In this document: piece after piece, positions 26,201 to 41,200 of the stretch | Numbering within the stretch: the stretch's first letter is position 1 | Layout of the letters: every line of letters starts with the position of its first letter | Source of the DNA: Motacilla alba alba | Lineage: Eukaryota > Chordata > Aves > Passeriformes > Motacillidae | Length of the DNA stretch: 64,000 bases | Direction of reading: 5' to 3' | Assembly (NCBI RefSeq): GCF_015832195.1 | Contig: NC_052020.1 | Coordinates: 9,368,254-9,432,253, forward strand | Made by a program: the position numbers and the translations under genes | The notes under the pieces: generated by a model | Told to the model about the DNA's origin: nothing | The model's database searches: none | Seen by the model: only the letters and a program-made list of their open reading frames with translations

Positions 26201-29200
26201 AAAGAGCCACAGATTTTGCTAGAGGCATCAGTCACAGAAATCCAGAAGGGTTTGGGCTGGAAGGGACCTTAAAGCCCATCTCATTCCATCCCCTGCCACA
26301 GACAGGGACGCCTTCCACTGTCCCAGGTCGCTCCAAGTCTGGTCCAGTCTGGCCGTGGACACTTCCAGGGATCAGGCAGCCACAGCTTCTCTGGGCAACT
26401 TGTTCCAGGGCCTCAGCTCCCTCACAGGGAAGAACTTCTTCCTAAAAGCATTTTGGGATCAGCCCAGCCCAACCAGAGCCAAATTTAATCAAAGACAAAT
26501 AATGATGCATGTTGGAAAGCCCTGCAGTGTTTCACCACATTGTTTTGAGTAAATAAACCAAAAAAGACTCATTTTCTTAAAGCACCCATGCTCCTTGGAT
26601 AGATGTGGCCCAAACCTGACTCTTTCATGATCGGCAACCTGGTTCTTTAATTCTTCCTGTGTTCAAATCAAAACTAAGTGCTAGAAAAGAAGAAGATTTT
26701 GTTGTTTTGGCATCCTGCTGTCCCCAGAAAGTCTGGCTGGTTCCAGACCTCGTGGTCTTATTTGTGGATGCCAACAGGAAACACAAAAATAAAAGTTTCC
26801 ATGGGTGTGGGGGCCAGGTAGAAGCCAAAAAGACAGAAGGGGTTTCAGGAAAACATGTAGAAACACCTCATTTCTTGCCCTGGGCAGCTTCTGGGACATC
26901 ACTTGAATGACATCGGGAGACAAAATAGAGGCACTTTGTTCTAGTTCTGTGGCTTGTGGAGGTAATGCAGAAATTCCCCCAGGGAAAAATCAACAGAGGG
27001 AGGGGAAACATCTGCATTTCTCCCTGTCCCAGGGCTTGCTGCTGTCTGAACAAGGCTGCAAAGGGCTAAAGAGGCCTTTGCTCTCTTGCACTCACTGAGT
27101 GCAGGTGATGGGAAGTTGGGCTATGCAGAGTTCTGAGGTTTTGGCCAGCCCCCAAAACTTCCAAGGGCTTCTCTGAAGATTTTTCTCAACAGTGCATACT
27201 GAGATCTCCCCTGACTGCAACACGTGCAGCTTCTTTGAGCTTGGAGGAAGGGGAAAAGGCATTGGAAGGGATCCCAGAGAGTCTGAGGGCAACCAGCTGC
27301 TGCCCTGACCACTGCTACAGCTCCATGGGCTGTTTTCCTACCAGGAACACAGACCTGTGCTAACCTCCCACTGGAAACCTCATCCCCCTGGTATTCCTTC
27401 TCTCCCTCAAGGACTACCAGTTCCCCACACAGCTCCGCACCCTTCCTCTCAGGGCTGGAGACATTTGCCTGTCCGAATGTAAACTCCTTTTGTTTCCAGA
27501 CCACCCACTTCAGCCTTTTCCACTCCCTTTGGAAAAGGAGGGGATGGGATGTCTTAAAACCCAAATCTGTCTCCATCCCACATGAATGCGGTGTTCTCAT
27601 TTCCATCAGTGTCATCTATTTACATGAGAAATGCTCAGGGAGGAAATTGAGGTTACTGAGAGGAAAAAAGTGCCTCACATCAGCCCCAAATCCCTGTGGG
27701 ATGCGCTGCCTGTGCCCTACCCCAGACCTTGCCCCACATTTCAAGTAGGACAGACTGCAATTAAAGCCCCCAGCAACCAGAAAGTGCCACTGAGTCTTTC
27801 CTGCCAGCCTGGGGTGGGAAGGGGCTGCGCTGCAGTATCAATTCATTTACTCAAGGTCACTCTGGAATGGCTGAGCAGGGAGCTAGCTGGGCTGGGTATC
27901 TGAGGTCTTTCCCCTGAACCATACTCACTCCACCTCTGAGCTGGTGCTAGTGGTGTATGAGACACAGGCTCAGAGCCCAGCAATCTCCTTAAATGCCTCT
28001 GCCAATATTCCCATCAATAAATCAATAAGTCACTTCTACTGGGCAACAGCCACCGCTCCAGGGCTGTCAGCAGTCAGGCACAGAGGCAAAACACTGCTGT
28101 GTTTTCAGCCACAGGCGTGGAGCTACAAGTGTGAAGTGCTCTTGTTCCGGCCAAGCTGATGGACAGCTTAAAGAGTGGTAGGATAAGTGCTAAAAAGCTT
28201 TAGAAATCGGCTTGAATTGGCTTCTACCCACCCTTGCCAGGCTCCAAAGAAGAGCAGCGGCATCTTTTCATGATCCTTGTCACTGGGATATCTCTGGGTG
28301 CTCAGTACGCTCCCCAAGCCGTGGGCAGGATTGTGCTCAGCCCAGCGCACCAAGAGGAGCTCGATTCAAAAGCTCTTGGCTGGCCAAGGAGAAAGGTGAA
28401 ATGCCCAAAGCAAAGCTCAAGGAAAGGCAATGCTTGTTCTGGAGAGACACCTGCTGGCAGCGCCCGCGGAGCCCGAGCTGGAAGCTCCGGGACTGTGAGA
28501 AAGACTCGGAGTTGTAATTCTCAGATCCGAAGAAAAACAACCAATTGCTTTTTTTTTCTTGTTTCTTACAGAACAAAGGAAAAAATACTCCAACTCCAAC
28601 ATCATTATGCACGAGACTTCCCAGTACCACGTCCAGGTGAGCACACACATGCAATGGAGTGCTAGGGGGCTGAGAGGCCGAGGTCAGTGATAGGTGCCTG
28701 TAGTGCAGTGTGTTCCCTGTGTTCTGGACCTTTAGGAGGCCAAGGGGGCGTTGGGAACCTCCTTAACATTAAAGTCTCAAGTCACTGAGTAAAGGAGAAT
28801 GGGGGAAAAAAAAATTTCAATAAACAAGGGGAATTCTGTACAAGGAAAGAGGAAATGGAGAAGCTGTTGTTTTCTCCCTCCTCTGTGTCTGAAGGAGAGC
28901 AAGAATTGTTGTCCCTCCTGTCACCCTGTGCTTTAAACCCTTTTGATCAGCACAGGAAGGCTAAAAGCAGAGTTCCCATGGTGGTTACTGGAACTCAGCT
29001 TTCCAAACAACAGAGACCACATGGACTATCAGCTTTCAGCTCTCCTCAGCTACTGTGTCCTCTCAGGTAACACAAACCCCTTCACGCAAGACAGGCAATA
29101 AGCCAAATCCATCTCCCACTGCCACAGACACCCACCCCAAAAAGAGAAGCCAGCCTGGCCATCCTGAGCTTGGTGATTCCTGTAATGCAAGTTGGTGGTG

Positions 29201-32200
29201 CAGCACTTCATGGAGGGGGTGGGGCCATTCATCACTGAAAACTGAGCAAGGCAAGAAAGGAGAACACTTCCTCAGGTTCATATTTAGGAGATGAGCCCCT
29301 TTGAAAGCCTACATTTAGACTTGTAAAGTGCCTGTTTGGAAAGAGGTCCTGGTTTCCATCGGAGAAACCAACTCAGTGGCTCAGAAGTCAGTCATGGATG
29401 CAGAGAAGGGACTTTAAACGGTGACATGTAAATGAATTCTTTATTAATTATGCCATAAGCCACCCGTTTGTCAGTCTCTCCCCTGAACTTTGACCAAGGC
29501 AAACAGGATTGCAGTGGCAGGCAGTGAGATAGAATGAGGTTTCCTCACAGGAGGCATTTTATACCCTTTGAAGTAATCAGATCAAAGTTTAATGGTGGGT
29601 GGAGTCATTGCCCATTCTAATAAAAGCTGCTGTATTTGAATCTCTATCTGGATGAAAAGGGGTTTTAAGGGATAAAACAAAGACAGCAGCAAGCTTCTCC
29701 CTCTCAATCCACCCATATCGACAGAAAATGGAAAGCAGAAAAATATTCTAATGATTGAGTCAGACAAGCAGCTTCCCCTCCATGAAAACTGACTGAACAG
29801 TAAACAGCAAAGGAATTTATGAAGCTTGTAAAGGTGGTGGATAAAATAATAGAAGAGATAAAAATGCATGTCATCTTGAGTAAACCCATTCTCCTCATTG
29901 CTCTGAAAGAAAAGGGCTTGTCACCTCTGCCCAGATAAAACTGACTTGGCAAATACCTTCCCATGCACTATTTTACAATTACAATAACATACACCCAGCA
30001 TGTTTTTCATTCGTGATTGCATTGCTAATCTCAGTTTTCAGTTCACACACCTACCAGGAGTTCTATTTAGACAGTGCCTCACCCCATACCTTTGCTTGAT
30101 GAACACAGGAATGGGCCTTGCATTGTCCTCTTCTCTGCTCCTTCCTCCAGTCTTTAGGAATCATCTAACAACAAATGCGTCACCACAAACCCTATACACC
30201 CCTAGTGCCCAAGAGCACATTTAAAGATTTTCTGCTAGGTCTACCAGTGCTTTAAATCCAAGCCTTCCCCTGCATCCACTTCTGTGGAGCCAACTGCAAT
30301 AACAGTTCTTGCCTGTGCTTCCTCACAACCATCCAAGGCTCTGTGCTCCAAGTGCACACATCCCTCTGGAATCCATCTGGTCTGTCTGTGCCAGACCCCA
30401 ACATCCACAGCTTCTCCAAGTCCCACAGCAGGACATGCTGGAGCAGCAGCAGCTTTTGCTTCCTCTTAATCTGCTTCCCACTTTGCATTCACCTGGGCTT
30501 TTACAAGGAGGAAGGAATTCTTTCCCAACAACTTTGTCATCTTCCTCCGCGGCCCAGTGACGCACATGTCAACTGTGGACACAACCCACTGGGTTACTGA
30601 ATCAGCTCACGAGTGCATCAGCACCAGAAAGAAGCTACTTCATCCCTAAAACAGTTATGTCTGATCACTAGGAGAAAGCAGGAAGATACAGGATCAAAGG
30701 GAGAAAAGCCAGGCAAAACTCATCCCGTTACTACAAATGTCCCATCAATTTAGCACTTGCTTTAAAACACCCCCCGTGGCCCCCCAGGGCAGCTCTACCT
30801 GCAGCACCTGGGTGATTCCCCTGCTCCAGGCGTTCATCTGCTCCTGGCTCTCCAGCTTAGCCACTGCTGCTGAAGTGCCTGTTCTGTACCCTGCTGAGCA
30901 AGGAAACCAGGATGAGAGGGTCGTGCTGGTGGATGGGCCTTCAATACTCCAGGGACAAGAGAAAACACTAGGAACTGGCCCGATAAGCCTCCAAGGGTTG
31001 CAGGCCCTTGGACTGCACAGATGCCTTAGTCAGGCCTGAAACTTAGCCATGCAAAAACCTGCTTTTCTCTGCTGGAGAATGTTGGTAAAGACAGGGAAAA
31101 GCTTCAGCTGCTCTTTGACAGTCAGGCACATTCCCCTTCCCTTCTTACCAGGAACATAGCTGGGCAACAAAAGAACAAGGTGAAACAGAACCTGGTTCCT
31201 TCTGTATTTTTTTTTTCCTTCCTGAGTTTTTTTTTTTTTCCTTCTCTGCTATCACCTGAACATGTGGCCTGGCTGCGCTGTCCCTGGCCCAGCTGGGCAA
31301 ACAGCTTGGCTGCTCTGAGTCCCAGCTTTTCCTGCCTTGCAGTCCCCCCTGCTGGCAGAAACAACCAGTTCTGCCGGGAACAGCACTTACCGGGACTTTT
31401 GGAGTGGCCTTCACCCACTGCTGGTGGGCACACAACATTTGGATGTGACACACTCTCCTTTCCACAGCTGCCTCCCTGCCCACCATTCCCTTCCCATGGA
31501 GTCCCAGGGCCCCACCAAAGCTGCAAGTGCTGCCCCATTACACAAACTCTGCACATACAGGCGCCAAGTGCAAGGCTTGGATCACCACACACTTCAGGGT
31601 GCAGTTGGAGCAGGGATGGGAAAGCAGCTTGGATGGCTGCGCTGCAGCTGAGCTGCTGCTGGCACAAGTGCTCACACACGGAGGCAAAGGAAGGGGGGAC
31701 AGCACGGAAGCCTGGCTGATGGGAGAAGACCATGGGCTGGGTTTACAGGACAGGCGAAGGGAGGTAGGAATACCAGGATAACCAAGCAAAACCACAGGGC
31801 AGGAAAGAGGCAAACAGCATAAAATCCTTTCCTACAGTCAGCAACACTCATTTTTACTACTAGGAGGTCTCATTTAGGTATGTTTGGGGAGAAAAGCCCC
31901 CCCAACCCTATAAGGGGGGCTTAAAGGGCTGGTGTAGAGTGAGCTTCCAGGTTTGGAGCCCCTGCAGGCTTTGCAGCATAGAAGCTCTTCAGAGTAGCTG
32001 TTCCCAGAGCATGGGATCCCACATGTTGCATGGATCCCACTTGGCATGGAGGACCAACACTTGCCCATGGCTTGTGTGAGCTCTTTGCCTGGCACAAATC
32101 CCACACAGGCAGGTTTGCTACACAAGACACAAGTGCTTTTATAGCTTGGCAAGCAAAGCATTAGTTTGACTGCCATAGTTCTACTTCCAAGCCAGGTTCA

Positions 32201-35200
32201 GAGGGGTCTGGGAACTAACTCATGTGTGTGAAGCTATCCCCTACTGGACAGGGCTAAGAGCTGCTGGAATTGATGACAGTAATATGCAAGTGGTGAAAGT
32301 GGTTATGAAAACCCATTATGAAACCCAAGTCTTTCACTGCCATGACCAGGCTGGTACTGACAACCAAAACTGTTATGTGCAGCAACAGCTTCATGCCTGA
32401 GCTCTGAGAAACTACAAACAGTAATCGAAGCCTCTAGAGATGCTTTCATCACCAGTTTACATACCCCAACAAACATTTTCCACCTGTTTTTATCTCCTTT
32501 CTCTCCCCAACTTCAGCACTTGGCCACCTTCATCATGGACAAGAGTGAGTCCATCACGACAGTGGATGATGCAATCCGGAAACTCATCCTGCTCAACTCC
32601 AAAGAGAAGATCTGGACACAGGAGATGCTGCTGCAAGTGAACGACAAGTCCATCCGGCTGCTGGACTGTGAGACACAGGTACCTGGAGCCCTGTGGGACT
32701 GGCCCCAGACTGAAGTGTGGGGTGCAGTGAGTGCCTTTCCATTCTGCCTGGGAGAGGGCAAGTTCTAAGGAACACAAACAAGGGTGAATCACTACCAAAA
32801 TCCTCTCCTAGATTAGAGTCAGCCCTGCAGCATGGGAACAGGATGGTTTTAGCAATGACAAATTAAGGAAGATCAGCCCAGGGATCCCAGGAGTTCCTGC
32901 ACAGGACCATTCCCTCTCAATTCAGTAGTTCTCCATTGCCTGACACCTTCCCCCTTCTCTTGCAGGAGGAGCTGGAGGACTTTCCCCTGCCAACAGTGCA
33001 GCACTGCCAGACAGTGCTCAATCAGATGCGCTATTCCTCCATCCTCCTGCTCGTGTGTCAGGATTCTGAGCAGCACAAACCAGACATCCACTTCTTCAAC
33101 TGTGACGAGGTGGAGGTAAGCAGAGCCCTCCTGCTTGCTGTGAAACAGAACAAAATACACTTCTTGCTGTCTGCCCTTTCCCCCTTCCTCCAATCCTTCC
33201 TAAAGCCAAGCCCTTAAAAACATCCCTGTTTTATCCTTAAGGCGGAGATGGTTCATGAGGACATAGAAAGTGCCCTGGCAGACCACAAGCATGGGAAGAA
33301 GATACGGCCACAGACACTCAAGTAAGTGCTGCAGGATACAACTGGGAGCAACAACAATAAACCCCTGTTTCCAGTTGTTTAGTCACACTCCAGTCTCTTG
33401 GAAACGGGATCTGCAACCACTGATGGGTTTGTTCCATGTCATTTTCCTTGCAGGGCAAACCAGGAAAAGATCAAGCAGAGACAATCCATCCTCCCCCCAC
33501 CTCAAGGACCGGCTCCCATCCCGATCCAGCATGACATGCGAGGCTCAGCGATGAACAGGAACAGAGTGGCACCTCCTTCCCAGCATGATCCAGGTACTGG
33601 GAGAACTCAGTGAGTCTGTCCTGGGGATGGGAGACTAATTAACTCAGACAGCCAACCTTCCTGAAGTGGTCTGTGGTGAAAATAAGTGTTGTACCCCCTG
33701 GGCATCTTCTGCTCAACAAATAAAAGCTCCCAGAAACTCCTTGTAACAACACCCTTATTTGGGGGATACAGAAATGCCAAAAAAGCAAAAGCCCCTCATA
33801 AGCCATCACATGAAATTTGAACCAGGCGTTGGTGATCTTAAAATGTACAGACAAGACATTTGGTCAGAAAGACAAATTCCTGGCTCTGCTGACTTCACAG
33901 AAGCCAAGATTTCACCCTTGAAAATCAACTTGTTTTCATGAATTCCTGTAAAGCCAAGCATGGAAATGCAGATCTGAACTCACCCTTCTTATGTGCTCAT
34001 CTAAAGTCTGATTCCAAAACCATCCTGACTTCAGCCCATTTGAGTTGGCTTGGAAAAAACTAGTATTTTCCTTTGAAGAAAGAAGTAACAGAAGTAAGTT
34101 CCTAGGAACAGAAACAAGCTCTTTCTCTTACAAAATATCAAAGTGATGAACAAACTGTAAGCATTTTTTACCCCTGCCTATCATACCACCTTATCTTAGC
34201 ATTCATTTCTAGTTTCAAGGAAAACATGTACTAGGATACTATAACACATCCAAAACACTCATTTGCTGGGATGGATTCTGAAGTCAAGCAACTGCTCTGG
34301 CTGCTGAATGGAGAACTTATTTCAGGCCCAGTTCTGCATCATAAAAGGAATATCTCTATTTCTGAGCTGGACCATGAATAAACATCTCTATTCTGATGAA
34401 AAGCAGCCACTCTTACCTCTGTCCTTCCAAGGGTGCTCACATCAGCAGAGCTGGGAATTCCTCTAGGCAGGATTTCTGGCTCTGAGTGCACAAAGCCTGG
34501 CAGGAGAGCAGATGGCAGGAGAAAGCCTTGAGTGATGCCTGTTTGCCGAGATTCTTTCTCCATGAAACATCTTCCCACTTTTCCTACAAAACCTGTCCCA
34601 ATGGGGCACCTCATCCCCACATTTACAGACGCTCTGGACTTGTCACGGTCCTTTGCTAAAACTGCCTCCCCGGTTCTCCCACTTGGTAGATCCTGCTGTG
34701 CTGGCCCTTTCCAAGCCCCTGTCCTGAGCTGACACTGTTTGCTTTGCATGAGGGGCTACCCCAGCGATTGTTCCCACTGGAATATCCCCCCGCACTGGGC
34801 ATGTGGCTTCTGGAAGCCGGGACATGCCTCGGAGTTGGGTTTTTTGCAGGATGATTGGGATTTAGCACCTGTTACAAACATTATTCCTGAGGTGCCCTCA
34901 CAACCCAGAACAAACACCCAAGCTCGGAGCTACCATCCCATCGATCCCTGCCTTTCATGGAACCTATTTCCAACCTCTGATAGTAAATCTGTTTTTCTCT
35001 CCCTTGTTTGCAGACTATGAACGACGAAGCTCTGGCTCTCACGACCATGAGGAATCCCGTGCCATGTTAGCACAGAAGATTGAAAAGGAAACGGTGGGTG
35101 ACAGGGACACTGCACAGTCCATAGGCAGGAGCAGAGGCAGGGAGCAAGGGAGAGGGAGCAGAGGCAGGGAGCAGACATTTAATGCATCATCTAGGCCTTT

Positions 35201-38200
35201 TTTCCAATTGATACCTGCTGTGCATAAAGATAAGGTGGCCAAAAGCAAGTCTCCATCACCGCCTCAGTGACAATGTCCTCTGACCTGAGGCAGCTCTGCT
35301 GATTCCAGCTCTGCTCCTCCCCATCCCACTTGGGTTATTTTCCAGCTGTCCATTCGGAGGGGTCACTTGTCCCCTTGGTAAGGACAGCACACAGCCAGGC
35401 CCAGCAGCTCTGTGCTTCCAAAGGGAAGCACTGAGCTGCACTCCATGCCTGCACTACCCACTCATGTGCATTCTCCTGGGAAGTGCAGCCGGCCCTGGGA
35501 TTCAGGCTCCCAGCTGTGCACAGTCTAGGCTCGCTTTCACGTTGGTCCCTTGGGTTTCTGTCCTCACAGCAAATCCTGAACTGCACCCTGGATGACATTG
35601 AAGTGTTTGTCGCCCGGCTCCAGAAGGCTGCAGAGGCATTCCGACAGCTCAACCAAAGGAAGAAAGGGAAGAAGAACAAGAAGAAAGGGCCAGCAGGTGC
35701 GGTGCAGCAGCCACAACAAACAGGGAGCACAGGGGGGTCATGGATGAAGGGGGGGGGAACACCTCAGCTCCTGGCCCAGCAAGGCCGGATCGATGCCATG
35801 GCACAGCCACAGATTCAGGCACACAGGTTTGGGAGGTGCTGCTTCCATGGCACCTCTGGCAGAGCACACGGAGCCTCTGGCACACAGAGGGAGTTTGCCT
35901 TTACCTGAACCCCTGATTTTCAGTAGTTCTGGTCTCAACACCCATTTCTGCTGTGCCTTCTGCATGGCAGGCAGATGGAACCTTCCCAAAGGGGATGCTC
36001 TCACTAACGCGTCCTTCTCTGCCCCTTCTCCTGGCAGAGGGAATGCTGACCCTCCGAGCAAGACCCCCGAGCGAGGCCGAGTTCATTGACTGCTTCCAGA
36101 AAACCAAACTGGCTTTTAACCTCTTGGTAAGACATGGAGGAGTTTCCTTCCCATGCAGGGACAGGGCTTTTCCCTGTATATCCCAGCAGTGAGTGTTTGG
36201 AGTGACACTTGAATGGCAAATACTGACAGTGGACAATAGCGTGTATTCCAGGTTCTTCAGAACTCAGGACAAACACTGTGTCAGGCTTGTGCAGGTTTTC
36301 TGGGACAAGCTGTTACACCAAATCTAGAAGCATCAAGTCCAGGATGGGACAGAGCAGCCAGAGGGCCACAGCACCTGGGTCTTTTCAGATCCAGGCCTGG
36401 GCAGTCTCTGCTTGACAGTAATTGAAGTCCCCCATTGCCCCAGTATTCCTGGCCCCTCTCTTTCTCCCCTGCAAGACCCTCTGTATTGTGAAGGGGATGG
36501 AAAGAAAGAGCATAAAGATGTTCCCAGTGCTACCAGCTCTGCTCAGTGAAACACAAGAGACTAGGAAGCTAATAAGGCAGCAGGAATTCTGTCAGTTGTG
36601 ACCAAACAGCCAACACATCGTCCAAGCTCCTTCCTGGGCAGTCATTATTAAGGAAACCTCAGAGACAGGGTTTGCAGGACACCAAGCTCCAGCCTTTTCT
36701 TCTAGAACTGAATATGGATATTTGTGCCTACTCAGGATCAGAAGGAGCAGCTTATCTCCTGGCAAGAGCCCAGGGTTGAGTGTGGAGCAGAGCTGGCACT
36801 CCATGGTGGATCCATGCCACATTCCTCACCACACAGCTGCTAAGTCCCTGGGAAGTGCCCGTTCACTGGGTCACCCTGCTGCCAGCAGTTGTTTCTCACT
36901 TCCCACTCCACTTTAATGTTTACTCTCCAGCATTTCAAATGCTTTGCATTTCAGTAGGAGCAGGGAGCCTGTCTCTCATGGCATCAGTGCCAGCAGCCCA
37001 GGACAGGAGAAGGATCTTGAATAGAAAAACAAACTGGAGAGGTTTCTCACCACAGCTCCGCTGATTGTTACTGCCAAAACCCAATTCTTACAGTTAATTA
37101 ATTCCTAGTGCTTGCTCCTCCATTCTGCCACAGTTCACCTGAAATAAAACTGTATTTGGAGCCTTTCAGTGGCCAGGGCAGCTCCAGGTGCCACAGGAGA
37201 GACCTTGGTGGTGATTTTCTCTTGTCAGCAATTGCAAAGGGACCCTCAAAACACCTATCCTGTTGTTTCCATTCATGGAACTAGGGGATTCTCAACCCTG
37301 CAAGAGGCAGAAGCAACCATAACCCTGGCCTTTCCTCCCTAGGACTTTCAAAATAAGCCAAGGTTTTGTATGTCTGTTCAAATTACCTTCCAAGGCACTG
37401 ATTTAACAGAGAGGATACTCCACCCACACAGAAATTCATCAGGAATTAGAAATGGACACAAAATTAAAATTAATTATTCCTACTCCTCCATCCCTTACTC
37501 TTCTCATCAGCCAGCAACACTTCCCCATGTGACAGAAAAGAGAAGGAACACTCAAGTTAGGGTTAAACTGTGTTTCTCTTTCCAGGCCAAACTGAGGAAG
37601 CACATCCAGAACCCCAGCGCTTCGGAGCTGGTGCATTTCTTATTTGGGCCACTGGAACTGGTAAATCTTATTCCCAGGTCTCACTGGGAACTCCTTTTTT
37701 ATTTCTACTTCACACTTACAGGCAGACAGATTGTGCAGAAGAGTTAGAAAACTGCTCACGCCTGGCCACAGCTTTCTCAGGAACTTCCAGAAGTGATGAT
37801 GGTTGTTCCTGGCCTCTGATCCGGTTTGCAGCTTGAAGTAAATACAGGAACCCCAGCAAATCGTCCCATCCAATCAATAAAGCATTACTGTGAACAAAAG
37901 GGGCAGTGAGCTGGGGGTCCCACTGGGAATCTGTCTGGTCTCACCTTCAGGCAAACACAGCTCAGTATTTGCACTGAAAATGCTTGGAAGCAGAAATCCC
38001 AGCTGGGAAAAGGAGCCAGAAAGGACACAGGAATAGCAAGATACTTTCCATCTTTTGAAGCGTCAGCTTGTGACACTTCACTTGTCTGTAGCAACAGCTC
38101 ATTTACAGATCAGATCTCACTTTGACTCCAATCTAAAAAAAAATTATGTTCCCCTGAAGTGTCCAGTCTCTTTCAAAGACTTAGGTTGATGTTTCTTGAG

Positions 38201-41200
38201 GTGACTGAGCTGATCCAAGGATCACCTCTGTCTTTTATTCCTGCTCCTCTGTGTGTCCCTCGTTTGACATTTTGATCGTTTCTTGCAAGCTCTCTCCTCT
38301 TTGTGTGGTTTGTGTGTGACCCAGATCATCAATAGCTGCGGAGGCCCCGAGCTGGCCCGGTCTGTCCTCAGCCCACTGCTTTCTAAAGATGCCACCGATT
38401 TCCTGAGAGGACACCTGACACCCAAAGAGATAAACCTCTGGGATTCCCTGGGGGACACATGGACCAGATCCAGGTGAGGACAGAACTGCCATCTCCCCAG
38501 GCTGCCCAGGCAGAGGGCATGCTTGGATGCCCTGATGCTCCTGTTTCTCCTTTGAGGGGATGCTCTGAAAGACACATTCCTGTGAATGTCACCTCATATT
38601 CCCACTTTGTCCTAGAGCTGAGTGGCCCCGAGATGCGAACATCCCCACCTACATCCCCAAATTCCGCAACGGCTGGGAACCACCCACAGAGATCTTCCGC
38701 GGAGCTCCCTGGGAAATAGATATTGGTCACTTGCAAGAGGAGGTTAGTCCTGTGCCCCTGGGGATCCTCTCTTCCCTCTCCCTCCCCCTTTTCCAGAGAG
38801 ATGGAGCCGTGGGGGGTGTGGTGGTGTACAAGAAGTAGTTGGATCAAAAGTCAGATGGATCTGGTCACTCCAGTTAAATATGGAAAGCAAATTGTGAGGC
38901 TGGAAAAGGGCAGCAATAATCAGCCTCTCCCGACTCATGGCAACGGGACCCTACAATGTCACTGAGCTCCAGGGACACAGGCTTCCCTGAAGAACATCTT
39001 GACCAAAAGCTGCCAGGCCATGACTCATCTCCCACTATCCCTCTTCTTTTCTCCAATCAGCTTTCCCCTCTCCTGGTAACACTGACTCCATATCTGCCTT
39101 TCCAGCTCTCCTCAGCCAATGGATATCCTTACCGGAACTCCTCACTCAAGCGTGGCCAGACTGCTGAGCAGACACAGCCTGGGGATGCCTTCAAACAGAA
39201 TACCACTCCACATGGAAATAGGTAATGGATCTGCACCCCGGGAGCTTCAGCTCCTACCTTGGAACCTCATGAACACACAGGGGCACATATGGTGATACTG
39301 GGAAGTTTGGGCATCCTGGAGACAACTCCCTGCCACTGTTAATAACCACCAAGAGAAGACAAAGATCAGTGGAGGGATGATTCCTATGAGCACTGCCTGC
39401 TGTTTAACCCCCTGCAGCTCTGCAAGGAAAGGAATCCCAGGCGTTTTGCACCACAGGAGACAAAAATATCGACTGACTTCATCAGTCCATCCATAGGCTT
39501 TGTTTCCCAACATCAGCCCACCAAAGTGGCCTTAAGGATCAGGTGCCAAAGACGCTGCACTGTGCTTTGGCTCTCCACAAGTGTAGAGATGTTGGAATCA
39601 TGGAATTACAGAATGGATTGGGTGGGACCGGACCTTAAACATTACCCAGTTCCAACCCCCTGCCAGGGCCAGGGACACCTTCCACTGTCTCAGGTTGCTC
39701 CAGGCTCTGTCCAGCCTGGCCTTGAACACTTCCTAGGATGGGGCAGCCATCTTTTCTGAGCAACCTGTGCCAGGGCCTCCCCACCCTCACAGGGAAGAAT
39801 TTCTTCCCAATATGCATCTAAACCCACCCTCTGGCAGTGGGAAGCCATCCCTCCTTGTCCTGTCACTCCAGCCTCTTCCCCAAAGTCCCTCTCCAGCTCT
39901 CTTGGAGCCCCTTAGGCACTGGAAAGGGCTCTAAGAGCTCCCTAGAACTTTCTCTTCTCCAGGTTGAACATTCCCAGCTCTCCCAGTCTGGCTGTGTAAT
40001 GCTCCAGCCCTTGGAGCACTTCCTGGCCCTTCCTGGCCTGCTCTGGACACCCTTGAGGATCTCTCCATTCATCCCAAAGCCACCACAGGTTGCACAGACA
40101 GAAGCTGCCTAGAGGGGGAATCAGCCCTAAGGGAAGGGCACACACAAACCTTGCCCTGTTGGAAATACAGGGCCAGGGAAGAGCACCCCAAGCTCCCAGT
40201 GTTGCTGGAAAACATTCCAGCTGAGGAAGGAGCTTTGTTTCACTGGAGACAGCAGCTCCCTTTTTGCTTTAGACACAACCAAAGGCAACCCCACTGATTA
40301 GAGGCTGAATAAAACAATATATTCCAGTCCTGCCCACCTCTCCCCCAGGGAACTGACAGGGTGCCGGGTTAGACAACTCTTCTTAATGAAACAGAATTCT
40401 GGAAAATGGAGAAAAACCCCTCCCTTTTCTTCAGAAGTCTCAGAAAGTTCACTTCCAAACCCAGAACCAACCAGGCCACTCTTCTGCCTCAGGTTTTTTC
40501 CCAAGGGAAAGATGGCTCTTCCACCTTTCAACATTTCAACAGCTTCAATGCTCATTTTCCATCACCAGCTACTCCTTGGTACAAAACCTTCATCAAAGTA
40601 CTTTTAGTTCAGAGTTTAGAGGCTCCATCTGCTTCCTTGTTTACATGAGCTCACACCTTGAAAATTGTCACATCTCTGAGCGTCACCAAACTCTTCCAGA
40701 CTTCCACATGAATCCTCTGCCGTGACTTGACACATCACTTTGCAGGGATTTGAGTCAAGTTTTCAACTGACCATCCACTTTTCTGTCACCAGCTCTAGTC
40801 TGGGAAAAAAACCCTCAAGCCAGACTGGTTTTCCATGGTTTTCTGTTCTAATCTAAAAGATTTATAAGCTTTATTACAAGAGTTCAAATCCACAGCAAAA
40901 GACCTTAAATCCAATTACACCAGCAAAATAATAATTTTTTTCTCATTTATCCTATCACTGGTCCAGGGAGGAACATCAGGTGGTAGAGATGCAGTGTGGA
41001 ACAGGGAAAGGATAATTTGTCTTCTCCAATTTCAATTTTCTTGGCCTTGTAATTGGATGGGCCTCCACTAAAACTCCAGTTTTTCCCTCCTGCAGGAATT
41101 TCGAGGCCCAGGGAGTGGCTGTGCCCAGGAGATTTGCCAAAATCCGCTACGATTTCACAGCGCGAAACGCCAACGAGCTCTCGGTGCTGAAGGATGAAAT

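Larger units (their letters stand above)
18339..28571 (+). other. EPS8L2 intron 2
   Basis: 10.2 kb with one CR1 (26225), the hairpin at 25266 and a short poly(A) at 23163. A small CpG-dense patch (28455-28510) sits just upstream of exon 3. A TATATAAGG at 24313 has no other promoter features. No nested gene is supported. Confidence 0.6.

Noticed and set aside
31122..31733. 203- and 179-codon overlapping frames on both strands in EPS8L2 intron 3
   Set aside because: Poly(K)/poly(F) stretches come from the twin poly(T) tracts. No splice context or family match.
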